Shown: positions 1 to 7,996 of the stretch, piece by piece | Position numbering within the stretch: position 1 is the first letter of the stretch | Layout: each line of letters starts with the position of its first letter | NCBI RefSeq assembly: GCF_003807585.1 | Contig: NZ_RMBX01000013.1 | Span: 62,001-126,000 of the forward strand | Direction: 5' to 3' | From: Chitinophaga barathri | Lineage (GTDB): Bacteria; Bacteroidota; Bacteroidia; Chitinophagales; Chitinophagaceae | Length of the DNA: 64,000 nucleotides | The notes under the pieces: model-generated | What the model was told of the DNA's origin: nothing | Databases searched by the model: none | The model's input: only the letters and a program-made list of their open reading frames with translations | Translations under genes and position numbers: made by a program

Positions 1-134
1 CGGGCTTTAACCATGACACGAATAAAGTTACACTGCTCAGCCGCGACGGCAACGAGCAGGCGCTCCCCCTGCAATCCAAGCAGGATGTGGCGCGTAATAT
101 CGTAAAGGCTATAATCGAATTGCAACATGCTTAG
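1..134 (+). CDS. coaBC: CoaBC C-terminal fragment (phosphopantothenoylcysteine decarboxylase / phosphopantothenate-cysteine ligase), cut by window edge
   Basis: Only the last 43 codons are inside the window, in the frame that starts at base 3 and stops at TAG 132-134. The visible peptide has the pattern F-N-x-D-x-N-K-V-T-L followed by L-x-S-K-x-D-V-A-R-N-I, typical of the C-terminus of the ligase half of CoaBC, which joins cysteine to 4-phosphopantothenate in coenzyme A synthesis. The next gene starts at 127, inside this one, so the two are probably co-translated. A coaBC-DUF4835 neighbourhood is common in Bacteroidota, which supports the call. The rest of the gene lies left of the window. 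Confidence 0.8.
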   Translation, partial: GFNHDTNKVTLLSRDGNEQALPLQSKQDVARNIVKAIIELQHA

Positions 135-1050
135 AAAGATTTTGCTTTCCTGCCTATGCCTGCTCACCTGCTTTTTACCGGCAGACGCACAGGAACTTCG
201 CGCCAATGTTTCCGTTCAGCCCAGCCCGCAATTGGGGAACAGTACGGACAGGAGAGTGTTCAACACCCTGCAGACGGCCATGGCGGAGTTTATCAACAAC
301 CGCCGCTGGTCTGATGATGCGTATGCCCCCGGCGAAAGGATAGAATGCAACTTCCTGCTGACCGTATCCGAAGCACTCGGCAATAATACTTTCAGGGCTT
401 CGCTGACCATACAGGCTGCGCGCCCGGTGTACAATTCCGCTTATAATTCCAGCATTCTCAATATACAGGACCCGAACGTGGTGTTCCAGTACGTGGAGTT
501 TCAGCCGCTGGAATTCAACGAGCAGCGCATCGTGGGCAACAGTCCCCTGCAATCCAATCTCACCGCCATCCTCGCCTTTTACAACTACATCATTATCGGC
601 CTTGACGCGGATTCATTTTCACCCCGCGGCGGCGACGTTTTCTTTAAAAAAGCCCTTAATATTGTAAATAATGCGCCGGACGGAAAAGACATTTCCGGCT
701 GGAAAGCATTTGAAGGCAACCGGAACCGTTACTGGATACAGGACAACCTGCTGAATACAAAGTTCAGTGCCTTTCACGACGTCATGTACCAGTATCACCG
801 GCTTGGGCTGGATATGATGTATGAAGATGTGAACAAGGGCCGCGCGGCGATCATGAACTGCCTGAATATGCTTTCGGGCATCAATGCGGACCAGCCGAAC
901 TCGATGATCGTGCAGCAGTTTTTCCTGGCCAAAAGCGACGAACTGCTGAAAGTGTTTTCCAAAGCGCCGCCACAGGAAAAAGTACGCGCCGGGCAATTGC
1001 TCTCCGCGCTGGATGTGCCGAATGCGAATAAATATCAGCAATTAAGATAA
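127..1050 (+). CDS. DUF4835 family protein (PorD-like, type IX secretion associated)
   Basis: 307-residue exported protein. Residues 1-21 form a signal peptide (basic start, Leu/Cys-rich core, cleavage near PADAQ). The mature part has the family pattern: an N-terminal half with ELRANVSV, then N-R-R-W near residue 58, and a C-terminal helical part. DUF4835 genes follow coaBC in many Bacteroidota, and some databases name the family PorD, a component linked to type IX secretion. The ATG at 127 overlaps the coaBC end by 8 nt and the stop directly abuts the next ATG at 1051, so this is one operon. The biochemical role is not established; the type IX link is from family naming and from other such genes in this window. 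Confidence 0.8.
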   Translation: MLRKILLSCLCLLTCFLPADAQELRANVSVQPSPQLGNSTDRRVFNTLQTAMAEFINNRRWSDDAYAPGERIECNFLLTVSEALGNNTFRASLTIQAARPVYNSAYNSSILNIQDPNVVFQYVEFQPLEFNEQRIVGNSPLQSNLTAILAFYNYIIIGLDADSFSPRGGDVFFKKALNIVNNAPDGKDISGWKAFEGNRNRYWIQDNLLNTKFSAFHDVMYQYHRLGLDMMYEDVNKGRAAIMNCLNMLSGINADQPNSMIVQQFFLAKSDELLKVFSKAPPQEKVRAGQLLSALDVPNANKYQQLR

Positions 1051-1518
1051 ATGAAGAACATACGAAAAACGGCCGGATTATTTCTCCTGGGTTTAATGCT
1101 GGCCTGCGGCGACGCGGACCGCACGCCGTCCGACGTACTGCCGAAAAACAAGATGCGGGATATTTTGCTCGATATGAATTATGCGGATGTGGTAGGCCGC
1201 GACCAGGTCGTGGATACCGCCAGGGTATCGGATACGGTGAGAGAAGAAAGAGTAAAGACCTATTATACCCAGATACTCCAGCTGCATGGCGTTACCCGAG
1301 AAGAGTTCACCCGCAGCTACAAGTTCTATGAATCCCATCCTGACCGGTTTGAATCCATTTATAAAGAAATGGGCGAGATCGTGAAACGCAAACGCGAAGT
1401 AATGGATTCGATAGAAACCGCGCAAAGAGACCGGGAAGCAAGGGCCGCCGGAGGCCGCACCCGCCGCGACTCACTGTTCTGGCCCAGCCCGGACAGCCTG
1501 AAGCTGATTTTACCCTGA
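1051..1518 (+). CDS. DUF4296 domain lipoprotein
   Basis: 155 residues. The N-terminus carries a signal peptide ending in a lipobox (LMLAC, Cys19), so a lipid-anchored envelope protein is predicted. The following segment has the DUF4296 pattern: P-K-N-K-M-R-D-I-L-L-D-M near residues 31-42, then a helical region with Y-T-Q-I-L-x-x-H-G-V-T and F-x-x-S-Y-x-F-Y-x-x-H-P. The tail is highly charged and Arg-rich. It starts immediately after the DUF4835 stop, so translation is likely coupled. No function is known for the domain; co-occurrence with envelope genes suggests a structural or assembly role. Confidence 0.75.
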   Translation: MKNIRKTAGLFLLGLMLACGDADRTPSDVLPKNKMRDILLDMNYADVVGRDQVVDTARVSDTVREERVKTYYTQILQLHGVTREEFTRSYKFYESHPDRFESIYKEMGEIVKRKREVMDSIETAQRDREARAAGGRTRRDSLFWPSPDSLKLILP

Positions 1519-1537
1519 TCCGATATAACACCAAAAC

Positions 1538-2230
1538 ATGAAGAAATTAGTTGCTAACGCCGATGAAGCCATCGCCGGAATTACTGACGGCGCAACCCTT
1601 ATGCTCGGAGGCTTTGGCCTTTGCGGCATTCCTGAAAACTGCATCAGCGCACTCGTGCGCAGCGGCGCGAAAAACCTGACCTGCATCTCAAACAATGCAG
1701 GGGTAGACGATTTCGGGCTGGGGCTCCTTCTCAAAACAAGACAGATCAAAAAAATGATGTCTTCCTACGTTGGCGAAAACGCCGAGTTCGAAAGACAGCT
1801 GCTGTCCGGGGAACTGGAAGTGGACCTTATTCCGCAGGGTACGCTGGCTACGCGTATAGCCATGGCGGGGATGGGCATTCCCGCTTTTTTTACGCCCGCA
1901 GGCTTCGGTACGGAGATCGCGGAAGGTAAAGAAACGCGCCGTTTCAACGGGAAGGACTACCTGATGGAACTGGCGCTGCACGCGGATTTTTCCATCGTAA
2001 AAGCATGGAAGGGCGACACGCTGGGAAACCTGGTGTTCAGGAAAACGACCCGCAATTTCAGCACATCCATGGCGAAGGCCGGCCATATCACGATCGCGGA
2101 GGTGGAGCACCTGGTGCAGCCCGGTGAGCTGGACCCGGACGCGGTTCATGTGCCGGGCATTTATGTACACCGCATTTTCCAGGGCGGCAATTATGAGAAA
2201 CGCATTGAACGTAAAACCGTAAAAATCTAA
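1538..2230 (+). CDS. scoA: CoA transferase subunit A (3-oxoacid / succinyl-CoA:acetoacetate type)
   Basis: 230 residues, the usual length for the alpha subunit of two-subunit family I CoA transferases. Seen: D-G-A-T-L-M-L-G-G-F-G-L-C-G-I-P-E near residues 17-33 (family signature), and S-N-N-A-G-V-D-D-F-G-L-G-L-L further on. The enzyme moves CoA between succinyl-CoA and a 3-oxoacid such as acetoacetate, in the cytoplasm. Subunit B follows 5 nt after the stop, so the pair is one operon. Acetoacetate and related acids are the usual substrates, but the exact acid cannot be read from sequence. Confidence 0.9.
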   Translation: MKKLVANADEAIAGITDGATLMLGGFGLCGIPENCISALVRSGAKNLTCISNNAGVDDFGLGLLLKTRQIKKMMSSYVGENAEFERQLLSGELEVDLIPQGTLATRIAMAGMGIPAFFTPAGFGTEIAEGKETRRFNGKDYLMELALHADFSIVKAWKGDTLGNLVFRKTTRNFSTSMAKAGHITIAEVEHLVQPGELDPDAVHVPGIYVHRIFQGGNYEKRIERKTVKI

Positions 2231-2235
2231 ACACC

Positions 2236-2892
2236 ATGGCACTCGATAAATATGGCATTGCAAAACGGATTGCACAGGAATTGCGGGACGGGATGTATGT
2301 GAACCTTGGCATCGGGATACCCACGCTGGTGTCCAACTTTGTGTCGGCGGGCATTTCCATCATGCTGCAAAGCGAGAACGGGATGCTGGGCATGGGGCCT
2401 TACCCCACCGAAGAAGAGATGGATGCGGACCTGATCAATGCGGGCAAGGAAACGGTGACCGTTCTCCCGGGCGGCGCTTTCTTCGATTCGGCGGAGAGTT
2501 TTGGCATGATACGGGCAGGCAAAGTGGACCTTACTGTACTGGGCGCCATGGAAGTGTCGGACAACGGGGATATAGCCAACTGGAAAATACCCGGTAAAAT
2601 GGTAAAAGGCATGGGCGGCGCGATGGACCTCGTGGCTTCCGCCAAAAATATTATCGTGGCCATGATGCATACCAATCCCAAAGGTGAAAGCAAACTGCTG
2701 CCCCAATGTACGCTGCCCCTTACCGGCGTTCACTGTGTTAAAAAGATCGTAACCGAACTGGCCGTGCTGGACGTAACGGACGAGGGCTTTAAATTGCTGG
2801 AACGTGCCCCGGGCGTGACTGTAGAAGAAATAAAAGCAAAAACCGCAGGCCGGCTGATAGTTGAAGGGGATGTTCCCGAAATGGTTTTATAA
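2236..2892 (+). CDS. scoB: CoA transferase subunit B
   Basis: 218 residues, normal for the beta subunit. The S-E-N-G-M-L-G-M-G-P motif at about residues 46-55 contains the catalytic glutamate (Glu47), which forms the glutamyl-CoA thioester in family I enzymes. The glycine-rich N-L-G-I-G-I-P-T motif near residue 23 is also present. It pairs with subunit A immediately upstream (5 nt gap). The next gene begins 14 nt downstream, so transcription may continue into the aminotransferase gene. The complete active-site signature makes an active enzyme likely. Confidence 0.92.
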   Translation: MALDKYGIAKRIAQELRDGMYVNLGIGIPTLVSNFVSAGISIMLQSENGMLGMGPYPTEEEMDADLINAGKETVTVLPGGAFFDSAESFGMIRAGKVDLTVLGAMEVSDNGDIANWKIPGKMVKGMGGAMDLVASAKNIIVAMMHTNPKGESKLLPQCTLPLTGVHCVKKIVTELAVLDVTDEGFKLLERAPGVTVEEIKAKTAGRLIVEGDVPEMVL

Positions 2893-2906
2893 TCGTAACT
2901 TTCAGT

Positions 2907-3737
2907 ATGCAATTGTGTTATAACGGAAAATTCATGGCGGGAGATAAGCCGTTGCTGACCGTGGATAACCGCAGTTTCAGGTATGGCGACGGATGTTTTG
3001 AAACCATGAAAGTGTACCAGGGGCAACTGTTGTTGGCAGACCTTCACTTCGAAAGGCTGATCGCTAGTTTGCATCTCCTGCATTTTCACATACCCGCACA
3101 TTTTACAAAAGACTATTTCGCCAACCTCATCAAAGAGCTTTGCCGCCTGAACAGCGTCAGCGATCTCGCACGGGTACGCCTCACCGTATGGCGGGCAGGC
3201 ACCGGCCTGTACGATCCCGTGGATCATACCCCTCACTTCATCATTCAATGCTGGGAACTGCCGGAACATATCTTCGAGCTTAATTCAACGGGCCTGCTGC
3301 TGGACATTTTCCCGGATGCGGTAAAAAGCTGCGACAAGATCGCCAATGTCAAATCCAATAACTGCCTGCCTTATGTGCTCGCGGCCCTGTACGCCAAACA
3401 GCACCAGGTGAACGAAACCATCCTGCTCAACCAGCATGGCCGTGTGGCGGACAGTACCATCGCCAATATTTTTATCGTAAGGAACAACAACGCGTATACC
3501 CCGCCCTTAACCGAAGGCGGCGTATGCGGCGTGATGCGGAAACACCTGCTGCAAAAGGACTTCCCTTTCAGGATCACGGAACAGCCGCTGACAGTAAGGG
3601 ACCTGGAAACCGCCGACGAAATTTTCCTGACAAACGCTATCTACGGTATCCGCTGGGTAGGCCGCTTCAGGAACAGCAGTTATGGCAACGCCACTTCCGC
3701 CATCCTGCACGAAATGCTGTACGAATCCATGCTTTAA
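2907..3737 (+). CDS. aminotransferase class IV family PLP enzyme (PabC/IlvE/D-amino-acid transaminase fold)
   Basis: 276 residues. The fold-type IV pattern is clear: N-terminal N-G-K-F, then S-F-R-Y-G-D-G-C-F-E-T near residues 23-33, and the PLP lysine in N-V-K-S-N-N-C-L-P-Y-V-L-A (Lys149). The later L-N-x-x-G-R-V-A-D-S-T-I-A-N-I-F segment is typical of 4-amino-4-deoxychorismate lyase and branched-chain or D-amino-acid aminotransferases. The size fits PabC (folate pathway) better than IlvE, but the substrate cannot be settled from sequence. It lies between the CoA transferase pair and the photolyase with gaps of 14 and 9 nt. Confidence 0.8.
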   Translation: MQLCYNGKFMAGDKPLLTVDNRSFRYGDGCFETMKVYQGQLLLADLHFERLIASLHLLHFHIPAHFTKDYFANLIKELCRLNSVSDLARVRLTVWRAGTGLYDPVDHTPHFIIQCWELPEHIFELNSTGLLLDIFPDAVKSCDKIANVKSNNCLPYVLAALYAKQHQVNETILLNQHGRVADSTIANIFIVRNNNAYTPPLTEGGVCGVMRKHLLQKDFPFRITEQPLTVRDLETADEIFLTNAIYGIRWVGRFRNSSYGNATSAILHEMLYESML

Positions 3738-3746
3738 CGTTTGCCC

Positions 3747-5045
3747 ATGAAGGTAGTATTATGCTGGTTCCGCAGAGATCTACGCCTGCACGACCATGCC
3801 GCCCTTTATCATGCCCTGCGCAGCGGCCTGCCGGTAGTGCCTGTGTTTGTTTTTGACACGCACATCCTTCGCGACCTGGAAGACAAAGCGGACCGCCGCC
3901 TGCAATTCATCCACGACGCCCTGATCCGTATGCAGCAAGAACTGCAGGCAGCAGGCAGTACCCTGCATGTATTTCACGGTACGCCGGAGGAAGCCTTTCA
4001 GGCCTGGGTAAGTCACTATGATATCGCCGCCGTATACACCAATCACGACTACGAACCCTACGCCCGCCAGCGTGATACAGCTGTAGCAAAACAACTGGGG
4101 GAACAGAACATCGCATTTCACACTTACAAAGACCAGGTGATCTTCGACAAAGGAGAAGTGGTGAAAGATAACGGCGAACCATACACGGTGTTCACCCCAT
4201 ATAGCCGCAAATGGAAATCCAGGCTGGACGGCTTCCAGCTGAAATCCTACCTAGTGGAAAAATATAAACAGCATTTCCACCGCCAGCCTCCCATACCCAT
4301 TCCCACGCTCCGCGAGATCGGCTTTGAGCCCACTGAACGGAACTTCCCGCCGGATGACCCGGAAGATGCGCTGATCCGTCATTACGATCAGACCCGTGAT
4401 TTCCCAGCGCAGCAGGGCACCAGTCGCCTCAGTGTCCACCTGCGTTTTGGCACCGTAAGCATCCGGCAGCTGGCGGCGAAAGCCAGGCAGCTGAATGAAA
4501 CCTTCCTGAACGAGCTGATCTGGCGTGAGTTTTACCAGATGATCCTCTGGCACTTCCCGCATGTGGTGGGTGAATCGTTCAAAAAAGAATACGACAGGAT
4601 ACAGTGGCGCAACCATGAAAAAGAGTTTGAACGCTGGTGCGCGGGGAATACCGGTTATCCCATTGTGGACGCGGGGATGAGAGAATTAAAGGCCACCGGT
4701 TTTATGCACAACCGAGTGCGGATGATCGCCGCGAGTTTTCTGACCAAACATCTGTTGATCGACTGGCGTTGGGGAGAAGCTTATTTCGCGAAAAAACTCC
4801 TGGACTACGACCTTGCGTCCAACAACGGCGGCTGGCAATGGGCGGCAGGCAGCGGCTGCGATGCGGCGCCTTATTTCAGGGTATTTAATCCCACGTTACA
4901 AACGCAACGGTTCGATAAAGACATGGCATACATCCGGAAGTGGGTGCCGGAAGTGGATGAACTGACTTATCCCGCGCCTATGGTGGTACATGAAGTGGCG
5001 CGGAAACGGGCGCTGGAAGTGTATGGGAAGGCTTTGAAAAAATGA
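3747..5045 (+). CDS. phrB: deoxyribodipyrimidine photo-lyase / cryptochrome family
   Basis: 432 residues from ATG 3747; an in-frame TTG two codons earlier (3741) is possible but less likely. The N-terminal alpha/beta domain begins V-V-L-C-W-F-R-R-D-L-R-L-x-D, the photolyase start signature. The C-terminal FAD-binding domain has W-R-E-F-Y, T-G-x-P-I-V-D-A-G-M-R-E-L and D-L-A-S-N-N-G-G-W-Q-W-A-A-G-S-G (about residues 355-371), the FAD and lesion-binding core of class I photolyases. The enzyme uses light to repair UV pyrimidine dimers. It ends 21 bp from the convergent mqnD gene. Confidence 0.93.
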   Translation: MKVVLCWFRRDLRLHDHAALYHALRSGLPVVPVFVFDTHILRDLEDKADRRLQFIHDALIRMQQELQAAGSTLHVFHGTPEEAFQAWVSHYDIAAVYTNHDYEPYARQRDTAVAKQLGEQNIAFHTYKDQVIFDKGEVVKDNGEPYTVFTPYSRKWKSRLDGFQLKSYLVEKYKQHFHRQPPIPIPTLREIGFEPTERNFPPDDPEDALIRHYDQTRDFPAQQGTSRLSVHLRFGTVSIRQLAAKARQLNETFLNELIWREFYQMILWHFPHVVGESFKKEYDRIQWRNHEKEFERWCAGNTGYPIVDAGMRELKATGFMHNRVRMIAASFLTKHLLIDWRWGEAYFAKKLLDYDLASNNGGWQWAAGSGCDAAPYFRVFNPTLQTQRFDKDMAYIRKWVPEVDELTYPAPMVVHEVARKRALEVYGKALKK

Positions 5046-5066
5046 ATGTTTAATACCTTACATGCC

Positions 5067-5861
5067 TCAACCCTGTTGCGCCGCCATCTCCTTTAATTTC
5101 TCCACGGCTTCCTTTCCTTTTGTTCCGAGGTCTAGACTGTACTCATTTACATAGAGATCAATATGCTGGCGCATTACGTTCTCATCCATTTCCTGCGCAT
5201 GTGATTTTACATAAGGGGAGAGGGTGGGGTATTGCGTATAGGCGTGTTGCAAACTCTGATGGATCAGCTGGTCCACTTTGGCGCGGACTTCCGCCGGTAT
5301 GTCTTTCCGGATAAAAATGCCGCCAAGGGGAATAGGCTGGCCCGTTTTTGTTTCCCAGAATTCACCGAGATCGATCAGTTTTACAAGACCTTTCTGCTGG
5401 TAGGTGAACCTGTTTTCATGAATGATCACCCCTGCGTCCGCTTTGCCGGACAATACCGCCTGCTCGATATCGGAAAACAGCATTACCTGTTTGTTCCCCG
5501 CTTCCGGGAATGCGATGGAAAACAGCAGGTTGGCGGTGGTAAAAGCGCCGGGTATGGCGATTTTCAGATCCTTTACCTTTTCCAGCGGCACAGCTTCCCG
5601 GGCGATCAACAGCGGGCCGCAGCCACGGCCAAGCGCGCTGCCGCTGTTCAGCAGCTCGTATGTATCGGATACTTTAAGACCGGCGGCGAAACTAAGCTTC
5701 GTGATATCCAGTTTGCCCTGAACGGCCCATTGGTTAAGGGTTTCCACGTCTTCCAGCTTCGTGTCGAACTGAAGACCGGAAGTATCGATGGCGCCGTTTA
5801 CCAGGGCGTCAAAAATAAAAGTATCGTTCGGGCAGGGTGAAAATCCAAGGCTCAGGTTCAT
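5067..5861 (-). CDS. mqnD: 1,4-dihydroxy-6-naphthoate synthase (futalosine menaquinone pathway)
   Basis: 264 residues from ATG 5861; a TTG further upstream (5885) would add eight residues but lies on the promoter box. The protein starts L-S-L-G-F-S-P-C-P-N-D-T-F-I-F-D-A-L, the MqnD signature (S-P-C-P-N-D-T). S-x-G-S-A-L-G-R-G-C-G-P-L-L and H-E-N-R-F-T-Y are also present, as expected for this periplasmic-binding-protein-like fold. MqnD cleaves cyclic dehypoxanthinylfutalosine to dihydroxynaphthoate on the way to menaquinone. mqnB of the same pathway lies upstream on the same strand, separated by about 270 bp of repeat-rich DNA. Confidence 0.93.
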   Translation of the reverse strand: MNLSLGFSPCPNDTFIFDALVNGAIDTSGLQFDTKLEDVETLNQWAVQGKLDITKLSFAAGLKVSDTYELLNSGSALGRGCGPLLIAREAVPLEKVKDLKIAIPGAFTTANLLFSIAFPEAGNKQVMLFSDIEQAVLSGKADAGVIIHENRFTYQQKGLVKLIDLGEFWETKTGQPIPLGGIFIRKDIPAEVRAKVDQLIHQSLQHAYTQYPTLSPYVKSHAQEMDENVMRQHIDLYVNEYSLDLGTKGKEAVEKLKEMAAQQG

Positions 5862-5882
5862 CTGTTGGTGTTTTTGACGGTA

Positions 5883-5890
5883 CAAATGTA
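5883..5890 (-). promoter_or_regulatory. Bacteroidota -7 promoter box for mqnD
   Basis: On the minus strand the sequence reads TACATTTG, an exact match to the Bacteroidota -7 consensus TAnnTTTG. The mqnD ATG lies 21 nt downstream, giving a short leader. No convincing TTG -33 element is seen at the right distance. It means mqnD has its own promoter although mqnB lies upstream on the same strand. Confidence 0.5.
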
Positions 5891-5969
5891 AGGAAATGGC
5901 ACAATAGCCCCCGGGCGCTTACCCTGAGGTAATCCCGCAGGGTCCGATGTGGTAGTATTTTGCCTTTTG

Positions 5970-6101
5970 CCCGGGAAGGACTGCGCAAGGACCAGGGAAT
6001 AACCGGGAAGCAGCTATGGTAGCTATAGGATAGATATAGGCAAAGCGGAGTTGAGGTGGAGATGAGGCGGACTTGATCCGGCGTTGACGCGGTTAATATG
6101 C
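5970..6101. repeat. degenerate tandem repeat with 11-bp period (array A)
   Basis: The sequence can be cut into consecutive 11-mers that resemble one another: cccgggaagga, ctgcgcaagga, ccagggaataa, ccgggaagcag, then ataggatagat and ataggcaaagc, then ggagttgaggt, ggagatgaggc, ggacttgatcc, ggcgttgacgc and ggttaatatgc. Neighbouring units match best, as if the array drifts along its length. It fills the gap between mqnB (ends 6136) and mqnD. No reading frame or terminator explains it. Three other gaps of the window have arrays with the same period but other unit sequences. Confidence 0.6.
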
Positions 6102-6135
6102 TATCAGGTGGATGTGGGGCCCCGGCGGAGGGATA

Positions 6136-6783
6136 TCACGTCAATTGAAGGATCAGTTCCTTTAGTTTTGTATTTAACTCCTTCACTGCCAATGGGATGT
6201 TCCATTTGCTTTTGTCCCTGATCTCCACATAATTTGAAACAGCACGTAACTGGAGGAAAGGAATACCTTCCATGAGGCAGGCATAATGAAAAGCAGCGCC
6301 TTCCATGCTTTCAACGTCAGGGTTGTACAGCTGTTTAAGATTTTCGATGGTGGCGGTTTCTCCGCTCACGGTATTGACCGTCACCCCGGTCATTTGCGGC
6401 AGCGGTTGCAGGCTTTCGGGGAAAAGGGTTAAGGGATTGATTAAATAGTGATGTGTAAACGGGTGCATATCATGCCGCCAGAGGCCTATTTTGAATAAAT
6501 CGCTGAATTGGCCATGGTCTTCGGCCCCAAGATCGCCAAACACCTCCCGGGTAATGAGCGCCACCTCGCCCAGCGGCCTTTCATGCCGGAAACTACCCGC
6601 AATCCCCGCCTGGATGGCAATACCGGGGCGGTTCAGCGCAAAATACCTGCCCAGTGAATAAGCCGTGGCGGCCATCCCGATACCGGTGACGAGCACTTCC
6701 ACATCCGGTGTTTTTGTTTCTTCCAGCCAGTCCAGCAGCGGTTTTACCTCCGCCTGCGTAGCAGCGGCAACGAGTACTTTCAT
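6136..6783 (-). CDS. mqnB: futalosine hydrolase
   Basis: 215 residues, a nucleoside phosphorylase/hydrolase (MTAN-like) fold. Seen: M-K-V-L-V-A-A-A-T at the start, V-T-G-I-G-M-A-A-T near residue 32, Q-A-G-I-A-G-S-F near residue 58 and the catalytic-region motif V-E-S-M-E-G-A-A-F-H-Y near residue 155. MqnB removes hypoxanthine from futalosine, the step before cyclisation in the futalosine route to menaquinone. This agrees with mqnD next to it. The ATG at 6783 sits only 4 nt from a perfect -7 box, so the mRNA is predicted to be leaderless. Confidence 0.92.
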   Translation of the reverse strand: MKVLVAAATQAEVKPLLDWLEETKTPDVEVLVTGIGMAATAYSLGRYFALNRPGIAIQAGIAGSFRHERPLGEVALITREVFGDLGAEDHGQFSDLFKIGLWRHDMHPFTHHYLINPLTLFPESLQPLPQMTGVTVNTVSGETATIENLKQLYNPDVESMEGAAFHYACLMEGIPFLQLRAVSNYVEIRDKSKWNIPLAVKELNTKLKELILQLT

Positions 6784-6787
6784 CCTG

Positions 6788-6795
6788 CAAAAGTA
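6788..6795 (-). promoter_or_regulatory. -7 promoter box directly before mqnB (leaderless start)
   Basis: Minus-strand TACTTTTG matches TAnnTTTG and is separated from the mqnB ATG by only 4 nt (CAGG). Transcription would start at or within a few bases of the ATG. The divergent queD promoter lies 20 bp away, so the two share a compact control region. Confidence 0.5.
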
Positions 6796-6815
6796 CGGTT
6801 CTCATTGAATTGCTT

Positions 6816-6823
6816 TATTTTTG
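6816..6823 (+). promoter_or_regulatory. -7 promoter box for queD-folE
   Basis: Plus-strand TATTTTTG matches TAnnTTTG. The queD ATG is 20 nt downstream (6844). No clear -33 element is visible. The box is divergent to that of mqnB. Confidence 0.45.
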
Positions 6824-6843
6824 CAGAAATTTATCAGACTAAG

Positions 6844-7257
6844 ATGATCTATCTGACGCGCGTGGAGCATTTTAATGCGGCACACAAGTTATTCAATCCG
6901 CAGTGGAGCAAGGAGCAGAACCTGGAAGTGTTCGGAAAATGCGCCAATGATAACTGGCATGGCCACAATTATGAGCTGCACGTAACCATTAAAGGCGAGC
7001 CCGATCCTGAAACCGGGTTCGTGTTCAATGCCAAAACCCTTGGCATACTGATCAAAGACGTGATCGTGGAGAAACTCGACCATAAAAATCTCAACATGGA
7101 TGTGGATTTTATGAAAGATAAATTCACTTCCGCCGAAAACGTAGCGATCGCCATCTGGGAACAACTGGAACAACATCTGCCGGGTACAGTGCAGCTGCAC
7201 TGCATCAAACTGCATGAAACTCCCAAGATTTACGTGGAGTACTTCGGCGGCAAATAA
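6844..7257 (+). CDS. queD: 6-carboxy-5,6,7,8-tetrahydropterin synthase (QueD / PTPS family)
   Basis: 137 residues from ATG 6844; an in-frame ATG at 6805 would place the -7 box inside the gene and is rejected. Zinc ligands are His14 (F-N-A-A-H), His39 and His41 (W-H-G-H-N-Y); the catalytic Cys33 lies in F-G-K-C-A-N-D-N. QueD converts dihydroneopterin triphosphate to 6-carboxytetrahydropterin, an early step to queuosine. folE, which makes its substrate, follows 20 nt later, and queE lies at 41,426. PTPS enzymes of biopterin synthesis are close relatives, but this context favours QueD. Confidence 0.88.
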   Translation: MIYLTRVEHFNAAHKLFNPQWSKEQNLEVFGKCANDNWHGHNYELHVTIKGEPDPETGFVFNAKTLGILIKDVIVEKLDHKNLNMDVDFMKDKFTSAENVAIAIWEQLEQHLPGTVQLHCIKLHETPKIYVEYFGGK

Positions 7258-7277
7258 CCGAACTATAACGCAAAGAC

Positions 7278-7883
7278 ATGGCTTACAACAAGGAAGAATC
7301 GTACGACGACAACGTAACGTCCGGCTTGATCAGGAATTATACGGAAGCTATACAGTTATTGGGCGAAGACCCCCAGCGGGAAGGATTGCTCAAGACCCCT
7401 GAAAGGGTGGCTAAAGCCATGCAGTTCCTCACACAGGGCTACCAGCAGGACGCCAAGGAAATACTCAACAGCGCCAAGTTCACCGAATCGTACAGCGAAA
7501 TGGTGATCGTGAAAGATATAGAACTGTACTCCATGTGCGAGCACCATATGTTGCCTTTCTTCGGGAAAGCGCACGTGGCGTATATCCCTAATGGTTATAT
7601 CACCGGTCTCAGCAAGATCGCCCGCGTGGTGGACATTTTTTCCCGGCGTATGCAGGTGCAGGAGCGCCTCACGCACCAGATACTGGATGCCATCCAGGAA
7701 ACGCTGGAGCCGCAGGGCGTAGCCGTGGTGATTGAAGCGCAGCACCTTTGTATGATGATGCGCGGCGTGCAGAAACAAAATTCCGTAACCACTACTTCCG
7801 CATTCAGCGGCCAGTTTGAACATGGCGCCACCCGCGCGGAATTCATGAAACTGATCAGTTCAGACCTCATGTACCGCCGTTAA
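7278..7883 (+). CDS. folE: GTP cyclohydrolase I
   Basis: 201 residues. Zinc-binding and catalytic motifs are present: S-M-C-E-H-H-M-L-P-F-F-G-K near residues 93-105 and E-A-Q-H-L-C-M-M-M-R-G-V near residues 154-164, plus the I-x-G-L-S-K-I-A-R-V-V signature. The enzyme opens and rearranges GTP to dihydroneopterin triphosphate, the precursor of folate and of the QueD product. It is co-transcribed with queD (20 nt gap). A clear hairpin terminator follows the stop. Confidence 0.95.
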   Translation: MAYNKEESYDDNVTSGLIRNYTEAIQLLGEDPQREGLLKTPERVAKAMQFLTQGYQQDAKEILNSAKFTESYSEMVIVKDIELYSMCEHHMLPFFGKAHVAYIPNGYITGLSKIARVVDIFSRRMQVQERLTHQILDAIQETLEPQGVAVVIEAQHLCMMMRGVQKQNSVTTTSAFSGQFEHGATRAEFMKLISSDLMYRR

Positions 7884-7912
7884 ACGGCCCGCTGAACAAA
7901 AAGAAATTTTCC

Positions 7913-7962
7913 TATGGTTTGACCCGGTTAAATACCGATGCCGGGTTAAACCATAATTTTTT
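7913..7962 (+). terminator. rho-independent terminator after folE
   Basis: Inverted repeat TATGGTTTGACCCGG / CCGGGTTAAACCATA (arms 7913-7927 and 7941-7955, one mismatch) followed by TTTTTT at 7957-7962. It lies 30 nt after the folE stop and just before the fabD promoter. Confidence 0.75.
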
Positions 7963-7965
7963 ATA

Positions 7966-7973
7966 TATATTTG
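7966..7973 (+). promoter_or_regulatory. -7 promoter box for fabD
   Basis: TATATTTG matches TAnnTTTG. The fabD ATG is 23 nt downstream (7997). It sits directly behind the folE terminator, so fabD is an independent unit. Confidence 0.5.
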
Positions 7974-7996
7974 CCACCTGATAATTAATCATATCA

